Positions 16,408-25,742 are shown, counted from the first letter of the stretch. The stretch is DNA of 64,000 nucleotides from Chloroflexota bacterium (GCA_004297765.1 SCTZ01000071.1:58723-122722), one strand, 5' to 3'. The notes: generated by a model from the sequence alone, not told the origin. Made by a program: numbers and translations.

Positions 16408-18300
16408 TTAGATGTGAAGAGCAGCTTTGGACTCTTCATGAAGGTTGTGCTCATAACTTCTCCTCACGGTCTTACCCGCTGCGGAATAGAGTACATAGTA
16501 CACGCCCCGTTTGGCGAGTAGCTCCTCGTGGGAGCCTTCTTCCACGATCCGGCCACGCTCCAGAACCACGATGCGGTCAGCATTCTTGATGGTAGCCAGG
16601 CGGTGAGCGATGATGAACGAGGTGCGTCCTTTCAGCAGTCGCCGGAGGGCAGCCTGCACTACCTGCTCGGTCTGAGTGTCAATGCTGGCCGTCGCCTCAT
16701 CCAGTATGAGTATACGTGGATCGGCGATGAGAGCTCGCGCGAAGCTAATAAGCTGACGCTGGCCAACGCTGAGGTTTATGCCACGCTCGTGAATGCGGGT
16801 GTCATAGCCCTTCTCAAGCTGAATGACGAAATCGTGCAGCCCCAACGCGTTCGCCACTTCGGCAATCTCTTCATCAGTAGCATCCAATCGACCGCAGCGG
16901 ATATTCTCCTTTATCGTCCCTGAGAACAAGAAGGGGTCCTGAAGGACGATGCCGATCTGTTTGTGCAGAGAGGCTTGCTTTGTTTGTCTCAGGTCTATGC
17001 CGTCCAGTTTCACCGCCCCGTTACTGACATCGTAAAAGCGGTTGATAAGGCTGATAATCGTGCTCTTGCCGGCGCCGGTGGGACCCACAATAGCGACGGT
17101 CTCTCCGGGGCGCACCCTGATGCAGACATCATCGAGAACCTTCGCGCCTTCCACGTATGAGAAGTCCACATGGTCAAACTCTACCTCTCCTCTGACGATG
17201 CCGAGTTCCACGGCATCGTCTGCGTCCTTGATCGCCGGCTCGGTGTCCAGAACCTCGAAGACGCGCTCGCCGCCAGCCATGGCTCGCTGCAACTGCGTGT
17301 ATCGCACGCTCAGGTCGCGAATCGGCTCGAAGAACCGGCTAATATAAAGGGTGAAGGCCACGAGAGACCCCAGGGCCAGTTCGCCATTGAGGACCATGAA
17401 GCCGCCGTAGATAATCACTAGAGCCGTGCCAACGGCCGAAACGATCTCCACAACGGGCAGCACTACTGCCGATATTTTCCCTGCCTCAAGGTTTGCGTCG
17501 AGATGTGCTTCGTTGATGTCGCCGAACTTCCTGAGGTTGAAATGCTCGCGGGAGAGGCTCTGGGTCACACGGACACCGGAGACGTTTTCATGGATACTGG
17601 CGTTGACGACAGATATAGCGGACCTTACTTTGCGGAAGCTGTCGCGTGACAACTGCTGCCAGCGAGCCATGATGACTGTCATTATCGGTATCACGACCAA
17701 AGTGGCGAGGGCAAGTCGGACATTCATGGAAAGCAGTACAACGCAGATCCCTACCAAAGTTATGGCGTCGCTAACCAAATTCAGTGTTCCGGTCGTGACC
17801 AGGTCTTGAAGGACGAAGACATCGTTCTGGACGCGCGACATGACGCGCCCCATCTCGTTGCGATCGAAGAAGCTGATAGATAGCGTTTGGAGACGGTCGA
17901 GCATCTGGGCCCGAATCACGTGGAGGACAGTCTGCCCGACGTAGGACATTGTCCAGACCTCGTAGTACTGGGCCAGCCATTGGGCAATGGAGTTCAGGAT
18001 GAAGAGGGCTGCAAGCAGGTTAAGTCCGCCGAGGTCGCTTCGGCTGATATAGCCATCGATGGCGACCTTCACAAGATAGGGCCCGGCAAGATTGGTGAGG
18101 GAAACGACCAACATAGCAACGATTGCTCCGACGGCCTTCACCTTGTAGGGCGCCATGTATTTAACGAGGCGGCCCACAGTTCGCCCATCGAACGCTTTGC
18201 CCTGGTATTCGTCGTCGAGGGATTCCATAGCCCTCCGGATGGCTCCCGGCCCCATACCCATCCCCATCCCACCACCTAAACCCCCGCCACCATACATCAT
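16408..18300 (-). CDS. ABC exporter half-transporter, consensus-Walker B subunit
   Basis: A 630-aa type IV (B-family) exporter: a Gly/Met-rich N-terminus (residues 1-18), six TM helices (about 55-310), then an ATPase with Walker A at 406-413, signature 'LSVGQ' at 510-514 and Walker B ending in catalytic Glu535 ('LILDEATAS'). The signature deviates from LSGGQ. The start overlaps the upstream half-transporter stop by ATGA, so the two are made as a heterodimer. Together with Asp497 of the partner, one of the two ATP sites should be degenerate, as in TM287/288 and BmrCD. Substrate unknown; it may export the product of the neighbouring enzymes. Confidence 0.88.
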   Translation of the reverse strand: MMYGGGGLGGGMGMGMGPGAIRRAMESLDDEYQGKAFDGRTVGRLVKYMAPYKVKAVGAIVAMLVVSLTNLAGPYLVKVAIDGYISRSDLGGLNLLAALFILNSIAQWLAQYYEVWTMSYVGQTVLHVIRAQMLDRLQTLSISFFDRNEMGRVMSRVQNDVFVLQDLVTTGTLNLVSDAITLVGICVVLLSMNVRLALATLVVIPIMTVIMARWQQLSRDSFRKVRSAISVVNASIHENVSGVRVTQSLSREHFNLRKFGDINEAHLDANLEAGKISAVVLPVVEIVSAVGTALVIIYGGFMVLNGELALGSLVAFTLYISRFFEPIRDLSVRYTQLQRAMAGGERVFEVLDTEPAIKDADDAVELGIVRGEVEFDHVDFSYVEGAKVLDDVCIRVRPGETVAIVGPTGAGKSTIISLINRFYDVSNGAVKLDGIDLRQTKQASLHKQIGIVLQDPFLFSGTIKENIRCGRLDATDEEIAEVANALGLHDFVIQLEKGYDTRIHERGINLSVGQRQLISFARALIADPRILILDEATASIDTQTEQVVQAALRRLLKGRTSFIIAHRLATIKNADRIVVLERGRIVEEGSHEELLAKRGVYYVLYSAAGKTVRRSYEHNLHEESKAALHI

Positions 18301-20096
18301 TGTTGGGCTCCTACTAGTCGGCTTGCGACAGTTGAACCAGCGCCATCCGACTCTGTTTTCTTTGCCAATTCTTCCTCGTCTCTTAACTGCACATCATAGA
18401 TGCGCTTGTAGATCCCATTTCCGGCTATGAGATCTCCATGGCGGCCGCGCTCCACTACGCGTCCGTCTTCCAAAACGAGGATTTGATCGACATTCTTTAT
18501 AGTCCTCAGCCGATGAGCAATGACGAAAGTGGTTCGGCCTTTCATCAGTTCGGCTAAGGCTGCTTGGATTAAGTGTTCGGTTTCCATATCTACGCTCGAC
18601 GTGGAGTCATCGAGAATCAGGATGCGCGGGTTGAGAAGCAGCGTACGAGCAATGGCCACCCGCTGCTTCTGGCCTCCAGAGAGGGTGACACCTCGCTCGC
18701 CAACCCATGTGTCATAGCCGTCCGGCAGACCCATCACAAAATCGTGAATGTGTGCCGCTTTGGCAGCGGCGAATATATCTGCGTCGCTGGCACTGACCGA
18801 GCCGTACGCTATGTTGTCTTTGATTGTCGCCGAGAACAGGAAAACGTCTTGCAGGACAATGCCGATATTTCGACGGAGGGACTCGATGGTCACGTCGCGA
18901 ACGTCGACCCCATCAATGGTGATTCGTCCGGCAGTCACATCGTAGAATCTCGGAATGAGATTGGTTAGCGTGCTCTTGCCGCTACCGACGCTGCCAAGGA
19001 GGGCTATCTTCTCGCCCGGCCCGGCGTCGACATCGACGCCGTCGAGCACCCGGCTCCGCTGGTTGTAACTGAAAGAGACGTTTTCGAAGCGAACGTAGCC
19101 TCTTACGTCGTTTAGTCTCGTAGCGTGCGGCTTCTCTTTCACTTCGGATTCGGTGTCCAAAATCGCAAACACTCTCTCACCGGCTGAAGTCGCCCGTGAA
19201 AACATGTTGACCAAAAAGCCCAAGGTGCGGACTGGCATTGCTAACATAATGATGTAGCTATTGAAGATCACAAGTTCACCTATGGACAACCGTCCCTCGA
19301 TGACCTCCCGCCCCCCGTACCATAGGATGGTCAGCGTGGCTAGGCTCAGAATAAACGCCATGAACGGCTGGTTAAACGCAGCCTGCCGGTTGGCCTCGAT
19401 GCTCAAGTTAGTTACCGCTTGATTCCTGAGATTAAACTTGCCTGCTTCGAACTGCTCTAACCGAAACGCCTTCACTACTCGCATTCCGCCGAGATTCTCC
19501 TGAAGCACGTTGCCCATAGCCCCGATTGCCTCTTGAACTGCTGTCCAGATTGGCAGCAATCGGCGACTCAGCGTAACAGCTCGAAAAGCCACGACGGGAA
19601 GAAAGGCGAAAGAGATGAGGGCAAGCCTCCAGTTTACCGACAGCATTATGGCCAGCGTCGCGGACAAGAGAAGGAAAGTGTTCACCAGCCTCACGGTTCC
19701 CATGCTCACGAACTGGCGAATGGCTTCGACATCCACCGTAGTCCGGGACATGAGTTGGCCGGTCCGCGTCTTGTCGTGAAAAGCAAAGCTGAGACGTTGG
19801 ATGCGATCATACAAGAGATTGCGCAGGTCGAAAGCCATTTTCTGGGATATGTACTCGCTAAGATAGGACTGGCCGTAGGCTGCCCCTCCTCTAACAACGG
19901 CGATGCCTATTATCAGTAGGGCGGAAAGCAGCAGAAGGGCGCGGTCGCCGCCGAGAATGCCCAGGTCAATAGCCTTCGAAAGAATCCCCGGCACGACCAC
20001 GGAGCAGACCGTTGTTCCGATGAGGCAGAGGTTCGCCAGAACTGCAGCCCTCCAGTAGGGCCCTATGAGTTTGAGAAGCCGCCATGTTACAGCCAT
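18297..20096 (-). CDS. ABC exporter half-transporter, degenerate-Walker B subunit
   Basis: A 599-aa exporter subunit: six TM helices (about 15-300), ATPase with Walker A 'GSVGSGKST' at 368-375, canonical signature LSGGQ at 472-476 and Walker B 'ILILDDSTSS', where Asp497 replaces the catalytic glutamate. Pairing this Walker B with the LSVGQ of the downstream subunit gives the non-hydrolysing site typical of heterodimeric exporters. It is followed by a 4-nt ATGA overlap with its partner. A 13-bp hairpin lies between this gene and the upstream split-barrel gene. Confidence 0.88.
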   Translation of the reverse strand: MAVTWRLLKLIGPYWRAAVLANLCLIGTTVCSVVVPGILSKAIDLGILGGDRALLLLSALLIIGIAVVRGGAAYGQSYLSEYISQKMAFDLRNLLYDRIQRLSFAFHDKTRTGQLMSRTTVDVEAIRQFVSMGTVRLVNTFLLLSATLAIMLSVNWRLALISFAFLPVVAFRAVTLSRRLLPIWTAVQEAIGAMGNVLQENLGGMRVVKAFRLEQFEAGKFNLRNQAVTNLSIEANRQAAFNQPFMAFILSLATLTILWYGGREVIEGRLSIGELVIFNSYIIMLAMPVRTLGFLVNMFSRATSAGERVFAILDTESEVKEKPHATRLNDVRGYVRFENVSFSYNQRSRVLDGVDVDAGPGEKIALLGSVGSGKSTLTNLIPRFYDVTAGRITIDGVDVRDVTIESLRRNIGIVLQDVFLFSATIKDNIAYGSVSASDADIFAAAKAAHIHDFVMGLPDGYDTWVGERGVTLSGGQKQRVAIARTLLLNPRILILDDSTSSVDMETEHLIQAALAELMKGRTTFVIAHRLRTIKNVDQILVLEDGRVVERGRHGDLIAGNGIYKRIYDVQLRDEEELAKKTESDGAGSTVASRLVGAQQ

Positions 20097-20141
20097 TCTT
20101 CTTGTCCTCGTTTTCCAGTCGTTTTGAATTGTCCGATTGCC

Positions 20142-20175
20142 TGCCTAGAGGTGACCGGACGATCACCTCTAGGCA
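20142..20175 (-). terminator. Intercistronic hairpin
   Basis: A perfect 13-bp inverted repeat (20142-20154 with 20163-20175, 8-nt loop) between the split-barrel gene stop (20205) and the exporter start (20096). There is no U-run, so it more likely tunes processing or read-through within the operon than ends it. Confidence 0.5.
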
Positions 20176-20204
20176 CAGCCGCCCTTCCTGTAAACGCAGC
20201 GCTC

Positions 20205-20693
20205 TTATCTGGGGCTTTGTTCTCTGGACAGATAGACAGCCCGGTCATAGTGTCGCACGTGTGGATGCTTTCGCTCTTCCTCTTCTTTCCTTGCTTTGGA
20301 CGATTGTGTCCGAACTTCTTCAGGGGCAATGAGCCAAACACCTGCCAACTCCGAGTCTGGACCGCCTCTTTCTCGCGCTGCCAGATAGAACTCTTTGTAG
20401 AGGGATCCGTTAATCACGTATCGGTAGGGTTTCCCCTTGATTTGATAACTCTCGCGATTGGCCCCAACGATGGTTACTGCAACCTTCTTGTCGAACCAGA
20501 TGCTTCTCAGCAGGTTGCTATTGGTTTGGGATGATTCGAGGGTTTCCCTGTAGGCCAGATGACCGTCATCAAGAACGGTCAGGCTTCCCTTTACAACGGC
20601 ATGTGGGTTCCCGTGCTCGTCAGTTGTCGCCAGTAGCTTCAGGGTGCCCTTATCTTTGATCAGTTCAACGACTTCTGGGGGTAAAGCTACCAT
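20205..20693 (-). CDS. Split-barrel flavoprotein paired with radical SAM (module 2)
   Basis: A 162-aa paralogue of the gene at 12371: 'HAVVKGSLTVLDDGHLAY', 'SSQTNSNLLRSIWFDKK', 'YQIKGKPYRYVINGS', 'ARERGGPDSELAGVWLIAPEEV' and a charged C-terminal tail. ATG 20693 sits 9 nt after AGGAGG; a GTG three codons earlier is less likely. It starts 12 nt after the radical SAM gene. The invariant 'KGKPYxx(L/V)INGx' and 'WLIAPEEVR' stretches in both copies suggest a shared ligand or a shared contact with the radical SAM partner. Confidence 0.75.
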   Translation of the reverse strand: MVALPPEVVELIKDKGTLKLLATTDEHGNPHAVVKGSLTVLDDGHLAYRETLESSQTNSNLLRSIWFDKKVAVTIVGANRESYQIKGKPYRYVINGSLYKEFYLAARERGGPDSELAGVWLIAPEEVRTQSSKARKEEEERKHPHVRHYDRAVYLSREQSPR

Positions 20694-20705
20694 TTGAAAC
20701 ACCTC

Positions 20706-21971
20706 CTAATTCACAAATTCGGGATAGTCGAGCCGGCTAAGGTCCGTATCAGGATGAATAGCGCAGCGCCGGTAGTCGTTGAAGTCTGCTGCCAGGTTGT
20801 ACTTTCGCCTGATGTCACGCATCCCCGAGGCAAGCCTCACGTAGTACTCCAGCGGAGCGGGTCTCTGCTTCTCTTTGTAGAAGACAGAACCCGGTTGTAC
20901 CCACAGTATGGTTAGTGACGTCGTTACGCCGTGCTGAGCGAAGAACTCGACCCCTTGCAGATCGGATTCTATGGCTTCGTCGATGGTCTTGAAGCCGTAT
21001 GGTTGCGCTAGCTCCGCCCCACCCACCAACTGACTGCAGACATTGCCTCTGCCGAACACTTTGACCGCGTCGATGGCGTTGTTTATCCAGAACTTTCTGC
21101 CAAAGTATTTTGCCTTGCCTGGGCAAATGCGCTCCCAAAGCTTCTCATCCCATACTTCTATGTGGGGCTCATAGGTGGTTGCACCTGCCTCGGCCAACCG
21201 CTCCAACTGTTCGCGTGGAATAGCAGAGGCCACCAGCCGAGCTGGAATGCCTTTACTGCCGAAGGACCGGCGCAGCGCGCTCAGCACCCTGACGTATTCA
21301 TTTGCCTCGTTTTCGTACGGACTGCTCCCCCCGGGATCTGAGCCGGCTATCAGTCGAAACGCTGTCCACTTACCTTGCTCTCTCAGGGCCTCGTCCAGCG
21401 TCTCGACTATGTCCTCCAGCTCTGCCTCGGTCTTGCCCTTGGTCTGCTGGGCGCGGGTGCAATAGTGGCAGGGATGCTTCTGCTGCCAGAAGTAGCAGAA
21501 CCCATATACCGAGATGTTCAAGCTATCTGGCGGTCCAGCGTGTACCACCCGGTGCATCGGCGTGCCGCGACTGGTCTTCTTGCCGTAGTACTCCGGAATC
21601 GTCGCAAAGAAGACCTCCTCTACCGGCTCGCCGTTGTCTACGAGCTGTAGCTTGCCATCTACAACGTCAATGGTATAGGGTTCTCCTCTAGTCAGCGTGT
21701 TGCGCGGTCCCTCCGATTCGGCACTCACTCGGCAGAGGTGGGTTCCATCTCTCAGCACAGCCCCTGCGATAGACCTTCTCTGGACGAGCCTTCCCTGGTC
21801 CTCCACGACGTCTTCGAATACAGCGTTCGATTCTCGTGCTCGTTCGAACGCCCTTTCGGTCAGAATCGCGCCGCGTATTGCGGCGTCGATTTTGAGGGTA
21901 ACAAACTTGGGTACGTGTGGGTATTTCTCTAGGACTTCCTTGTAACCTAGTTCGCCGTTGGCCTCGCTCAC
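20706..21971 (-). CDS. Radical SAM protein with CX8CX2C cluster motif (module 2)
   Basis: A 421-aa paralogue of 12870-14123. GTG 21971 has AGGAGG upstream. Cys159, Cys168 and Cys171 ('CYFWQQKHPCHYC') repeat the CX8CX2C spacing exactly while the intervening residues differ, which argues that the spacing is functional. Other shared blocks are 'PEYYGKKTSRGTPM', 'HIEVWDEKLWERICPGKAKY', 'AELAQPYGFKTIDEAI' and 'PLEYYVRLASGMRDIRRKY'. A late cysteine plus D/N-rich stretch ('CAIHPDTDLSRLD') is conserved at the C-terminus. N-terminal residues 1-125 are not part of the usual radical SAM barrel and form a family-specific domain. Reaction unknown. Confidence 0.75.
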   Translation of the reverse strand: MSEANGELGYKEVLEKYPHVPKFVTLKIDAAIRGAILTERAFERARESNAVFEDVVEDQGRLVQRRSIAGAVLRDGTHLCRVSAESEGPRNTLTRGEPYTIDVVDGKLQLVDNGEPVEEVFFATIPEYYGKKTSRGTPMHRVVHAGPPDSLNISVYGFCYFWQQKHPCHYCTRAQQTKGKTEAELEDIVETLDEALREQGKWTAFRLIAGSDPGGSSPYENEANEYVRVLSALRRSFGSKGIPARLVASAIPREQLERLAEAGATTYEPHIEVWDEKLWERICPGKAKYFGRKFWINNAIDAVKVFGRGNVCSQLVGGAELAQPYGFKTIDEAIESDLQGVEFFAQHGVTTSLTILWVQPGSVFYKEKQRPAPLEYYVRLASGMRDIRRKYNLAADFNDYRRCAIHPDTDLSRLDYPEFVN

Positions 21972-22113
21972 TTCTTTTCCTCCTATTGCTCCGTTGCATG
22001 CTTTCTACGTTTGGACTAGGGTCCCTATTACTCACGACATCTCCTGTCGTAGAACGGTTGGAATGGCATCACCTCCCCTCATCGATTCTTGTTCTGCCCC
22101 AGAGATAGCACTA

Positions 22114-23796
22114 TTAGCGAAGCATTGCGGCGCGAGCCTCCTCGTCTAGCCACCTATAGTGCCCGTTGCGGCTCAGGGTGCCCCTCAGCTCGTCTGGGTG
22201 ATAGTAGCTCCAGTGCGCTGTGAAACTGTAAGCTGAGTAGAGGCTGACAAAGGGCGCATACTTCTTCAGGATCAGCCGCTGCGCATCCAAGACGATCTCC
22301 TTTCGCTTCGCCTCGTTGAACTCCCTCATCTGGCGGCCGACGATCTCGTCCACCTCCAGATCCGACCATCCGGCGAGATTGCCCCAGCCGACCCCCCGCG
22401 ACGTAAAGTTCCGCAACGCCATATTGGCGTCGTTGTAACCTAGCGGAACCGGCCCGACCGATATTTGGAAGTTCCCGTTTACCATCGTCTGAGGCTGCCA
22501 GACAGTGTTCAAGTCCTGAGGCACCAACTTGGTCTTGATCCCCACGGCAGCCAATTGATTGCGGAGGATTTCAGACAATAGGGCGTACTTCGGCTGGTTA
22601 GGGTATTTCAGCTCGAACTCCCGGCTGTTGTCCCAGCCTACCGCCTCCAGAAGCTGCTTGGCTTTTCTCACGTCGTGAGGGAAGTACTTCTTCACTTCAT
22701 CGGCAGAAAGCGCCCACAGGGGAAGGTTGGGGCCTACCGGCCCGCTTATCTCCCCTTCGCCCAGTTCGGCACGGTCGATGAACTCCTTGATGTCGAGGGC
22801 GCTATAGACGGCCTCTCTTACTCGCACGTCTCTGAACGGGCCGTTGTTATCGGCGCGCAAATACAACACGTAGGGAGTGCCGAGTTGCTTATAGACCACC
22901 ACGTCTGGGCTATAGCTCTTCAATTCCTCCGCTTCCACCTTGTCGCGTGCGCTGATAACGTCGATCTGTTTGGCCTTGAAAGCGGCGGCGCGAGCCGCCG
23001 GGTCTGTGATGACGCGCTGGACTATTCTATCCACGTACGGCCGCTCTGCCGTCCACCAAGCATCTGGCCGCCTCTTGAAAGAGATTACGCTCGCCGGGTC
23101 GAACTGTTCGAGCACATATGCCCCAGGTCCGATGGCAACCGTGTCCTTCAGTTTCTTCTCGATCAACTCCTTGGGAATGACGACGCTAGGGAAGGGAGCG
23201 ATCAAACCGTTGTAACTGATCAACCAGGCATTCGGCTCTTTTAGTTTTACCACGAAAGTTGAGGGGTCGGGCGTTTCGTAATGGTCCACAAAGTCGACGA
23301 ATACTCCCTTGTTTCCCGTGCGTGGATCAGCTACCATGTCTTGCCATGACGCTGCGATGTCCTCGCTGGTTACAGGTCGGCCGTTGACGGGTGGTATGTT
23401 CTGGAACCTTGCGTTGGGCTTGATCTTAAAGACGTAGGTCAATGGGTCCGGCATCTCCAGGGATTCGGCCAATGCCAGTTCGGTCTCGCCGCTCCTGTCA
23501 TCAATGTTGACAAGGTGGTCATAGACGTAGGTGTTGCTGCCGCTGCCGCCCGTATGAGGATTCAGATTCGAGAACTGCGAAGGTGCGGCCAGATTCAGCG
23601 TGCCGCCTCGCTTCGGGATAGCCGCAGATGGGGTCGTGCCGACGGCGGCGCTCGTCTGCTTGGCGACAGACGCAGGGCCACAGCCCAGCATACCGCTTAT
23701 CGTCAGCGTGCCTAAGGCAGCGCCAGCTCCCCGCAGAACGGACCGTCTGGATACGCGTTTTTGCCAAATAGCCCAATAATTCGAATCCGATCCCAT
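22114..23796 (-). CDS. Peptide/nickel-type ABC substrate-binding lipoprotein (SBP_bac_5)
   Basis: A 560-aa exported binding protein. The N-terminus has a twin-arginine motif ('KRVSRRSVLRGAGAALG') followed by a lipobox ending in 'SGMLGC', so it is probably Tat-exported and lipid-anchored. The mature part matches family 5 binding proteins: 'RGGTLNLAAPSQFSNLNPH', 'ALAESLEMPDPLTYVFKIK', 'AAWQDM'-like loop and 'VREAVYSALDIKEFID'. ATG 23796 is chosen because it gives the signal peptide; the upstream extension is unlike coding sequence. It delivers substrate to the DppBC permeases encoded just upstream. Tat export suggests a cofactor or metal complex may be handled, but that is inference. Confidence 0.88.
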   Translation of the reverse strand: MGSDSNYWAIWQKRVSRRSVLRGAGAALGTLTISGMLGCGPASVAKQTSAAVGTTPSAAIPKRGGTLNLAAPSQFSNLNPHTGGSGSNTYVYDHLVNIDDRSGETELALAESLEMPDPLTYVFKIKPNARFQNIPPVNGRPVTSEDIAASWQDMVADPRTGNKGVFVDFVDHYETPDPSTFVVKLKEPNAWLISYNGLIAPFPSVVIPKELIEKKLKDTVAIGPGAYVLEQFDPASVISFKRRPDAWWTAERPYVDRIVQRVITDPAARAAAFKAKQIDVISARDKVEAEELKSYSPDVVVYKQLGTPYVLYLRADNNGPFRDVRVREAVYSALDIKEFIDRAELGEGEISGPVGPNLPLWALSADEVKKYFPHDVRKAKQLLEAVGWDNSREFELKYPNQPKYALLSEILRNQLAAVGIKTKLVPQDLNTVWQPQTMVNGNFQISVGPVPLGYNDANMALRNFTSRGVGWGNLAGWSDLEVDEIVGRQMREFNEAKRKEIVLDAQRLILKKYAPFVSLYSAYSFTAHWSYYHPDELRGTLSRNGHYRWLDEEARAAMLR

Positions 23797-23845
23797 GGTA
23801 TTGTTAGTGTCCTCCTTGGTTTGTGATAAGCGATCTGGCGGACAA

Positions 23846-24754
23846 TTAACGTCTTCCGCGCAGACGTGGGTCGAGGATGTCTCGCAAGGCATCCCCCATT
23901 AGACTGGTCCCAAGGACCGCGAGACTCAGCGCAATTCCCGGTGCCAGGGCTAGCCATGGCGCGGCTCGGAAGTAGGTGCGCGCCTGCCCCCCAATGTCCG
24001 CACCCCACGACGGATTCGGTGGGGGAACACCGAGACCGAGGAAACTCAGCGATGCCTCTGCCAGGATCACGCTACTGATGCGGGTGGTTATCAGCACTAT
24101 CGCCAGGGGTAAGAGGTTGGGAAGAATGTGCCTCAGGAGTATTCGGAGGTGCCCAGCTCCCAGAGATCTGGCCGCCTCCACATATTGGTTCTGTTTCTCG
24201 GAGAGGGCGGCGCTCCGAATCACGCGCACACCGGCGAAGGCGCCAACAACCGAGAGAGCCACGACAAGAGTGTTGAAGCCAGGGCCGAAGGCGAACACAA
24301 ACAGGAAGAGAATGAGCAGGTCAGGCATCATGGAGAAGAGCTCGCTGCCACGCTGGATGAGGTAGTCCGGCCAGCGCTGGAAATAGCCAGCAATCAGGCC
24401 GAGGAGGGTAGCCAGCATGGCGCCCAGAGTGGCTACTATCGCGCCGACAGTTAGAGAGGTTCGGCTCCCCCATACGACTCTACTGAGGACGTCCCGTCCT
24501 GCTCGGTCGGTGCCCAGAAAATGAGATTCGCTCGGTTTCTGGAGAATGCCGTAGGAAGCATCCGTGGGATCGTACGAAGTAATGAGGGGCGCAAGAATGG
24601 CCACCAACACTATGAGCAGGACGCAGAGTGCCCCAAAGACTCCCAACGGATGCTTGATAGCGAGTCGCGCTGCATCTATCAAGGGCAAAGGCAAACGCAA
24701 TCGCCATTCTGACCTGCTGGAGCTTATGCTTAGTTCACGACCTACCGTGGTCAT
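23846..24754 (-). CDS. ABC importer permease, DppC/OppC-like
   Basis: A 302-aa inner-membrane permease with an N-terminal TM helix ('FGALCVLLIVLVAILAPL'), the OppC motif 'HFLGTDRAGRDVLSRVVWGSRTSL' and the EAA loop 'EAARSLGAGHLRILLRHILPN', five to six TM helices in all. ATG 24754 follows AAGGAGGA. It forms the translocation pore with the DppB-like protein encoded 17 nt upstream. Confidence 0.92.
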   Translation of the reverse strand: MTTVGRELSISSSRSEWRLRLPLPLIDAARLAIKHPLGVFGALCVLLIVLVAILAPLITSYDPTDASYGILQKPSESHFLGTDRAGRDVLSRVVWGSRTSLTVGAIVATLGAMLATLLGLIAGYFQRWPDYLIQRGSELFSMMPDLLILFLFVFAFGPGFNTLVVALSVVGAFAGVRVIRSAALSEKQNQYVEAARSLGAGHLRILLRHILPNLLPLAIVLITTRISSVILAEASLSFLGLGVPPPNPSWGADIGGQARTYFRAAPWLALAPGIALSLAVLGTSLMGDALRDILDPRLRGRR

Positions 24755-24771
24755 TCTGTTCCTCCTTCTGA

Positions 24772-25716
24772 CTACTGGTAGCGAATTCTGGGATCGAAGT
24801 AGGCGTAGCTTACATCTACAAGAAGGTGGCTGATAATGATGGCGGTGCCTATGTAGAGCGACATAACCTGCACGACGGGGTAGTCTTTTGAGAGGATAGC
24901 CTGGTAGATGTACTGTCCCAACCCGTTGACCGACATCACCTGCTCGAGAATAACAGAGCCACTGACGATCGCTCCCAGCCGCGCCCCCACGATGGTCACA
25001 ATAGGGATCACGGCGTTTTTGAACATGTGCCGGCTTACCACCATGATCTCGGCGAGGCCCTTGGACCTGGCCGTCCGAATATAATCCTGATGCAGCACGT
25101 CAATGCACGCCGAACGGGTGAAGCGCATGAGAGCAGCCGAACCTTCCAATGCGAGCAAAAGTATGGGAGGCAAGAATAGCCGTGCGTTGGTGCCCGGATC
25201 TTCAAAGGGAGAGGCATACTGCAGCGGGGGAACGTAGTTCCACCACAGAGATGGCAAAACGATGAGTAGAGTAAGAGCAAAGAACGCCGGGACCGAAAGG
25301 GTGACCACGGTGAAGAGGCGAACAGCGTAGTCGACAAAACTGTCGCGGAACACGGCGGACAGGATGCCGCCGGAGACGCCGAAGACGGTCCCAAACACGA
25401 GGGTGAGGAACCAGATCTCAAGAGTCACGGGAAGCCTGGCTATGATTTGGGGACCTATGGGCTGGTTGGAGATGATCGAGTTTCCGAGGTTGCCCGTTAC
25501 CACGTTGCGGAGCCAGGTAAGGTATTGGATGGGCAAAGGGTCGTTGAGACCGAGATGCTGACGCAGCGTTTCAATCTCCTGCGGGGAAGCCTCAGGACCG
25601 AGCACGATAGCTGCCGGGTCCCCGGGTGCAACCCGGAGAAGAAGGAAGACGAGCATAGAACCCACCAAGAGTAGGGGGAGCAGAAAGAGTGACCTTCTCA
25701 GTATGTATGCCAACAT
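24772..25716 (-). CDS. ABC importer permease, DppB/OppB-like
   Basis: A 314-aa permease starting MLAYILRRSLFLLPLLLVGSM, typical for OppB/DppB, with 'LGLNDPLPIQYLTWL', the EAA loop 'RTARSKGLAEIMVVSRHMFKNA' and 'LEQVMSVNGLGQYIYQA'. ATG 25716 follows AGGAGG. It is the first gene of the long minus-strand operon. Its upstream region is interrupted by IS-like copy 2 (25743-26394), beyond which lies a tandem attenuator (26393-26715) that probably once read straight into this gene. Confidence 0.92.
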   Translation of the reverse strand: MLAYILRRSLFLLPLLLVGSMLVFLLLRVAPGDPAAIVLGPEASPQEIETLRQHLGLNDPLPIQYLTWLRNVVTGNLGNSIISNQPIGPQIIARLPVTLEIWFLTLVFGTVFGVSGGILSAVFRDSFVDYAVRLFTVVTLSVPAFFALTLLIVLPSLWWNYVPPLQYASPFEDPGTNARLFLPPILLLALEGSAALMRFTRSACIDVLHQDYIRTARSKGLAEIMVVSRHMFKNAVIPIVTIVGARLGAIVSGSVILEQVMSVNGLGQYIYQAILSKDYPVVQVMSLYIGTAIIISHLLVDVSYAYFDPRIRYQ

Positions 25717-25742
25717 GCCTAGACTTCCTCCTTTCTCACGCC

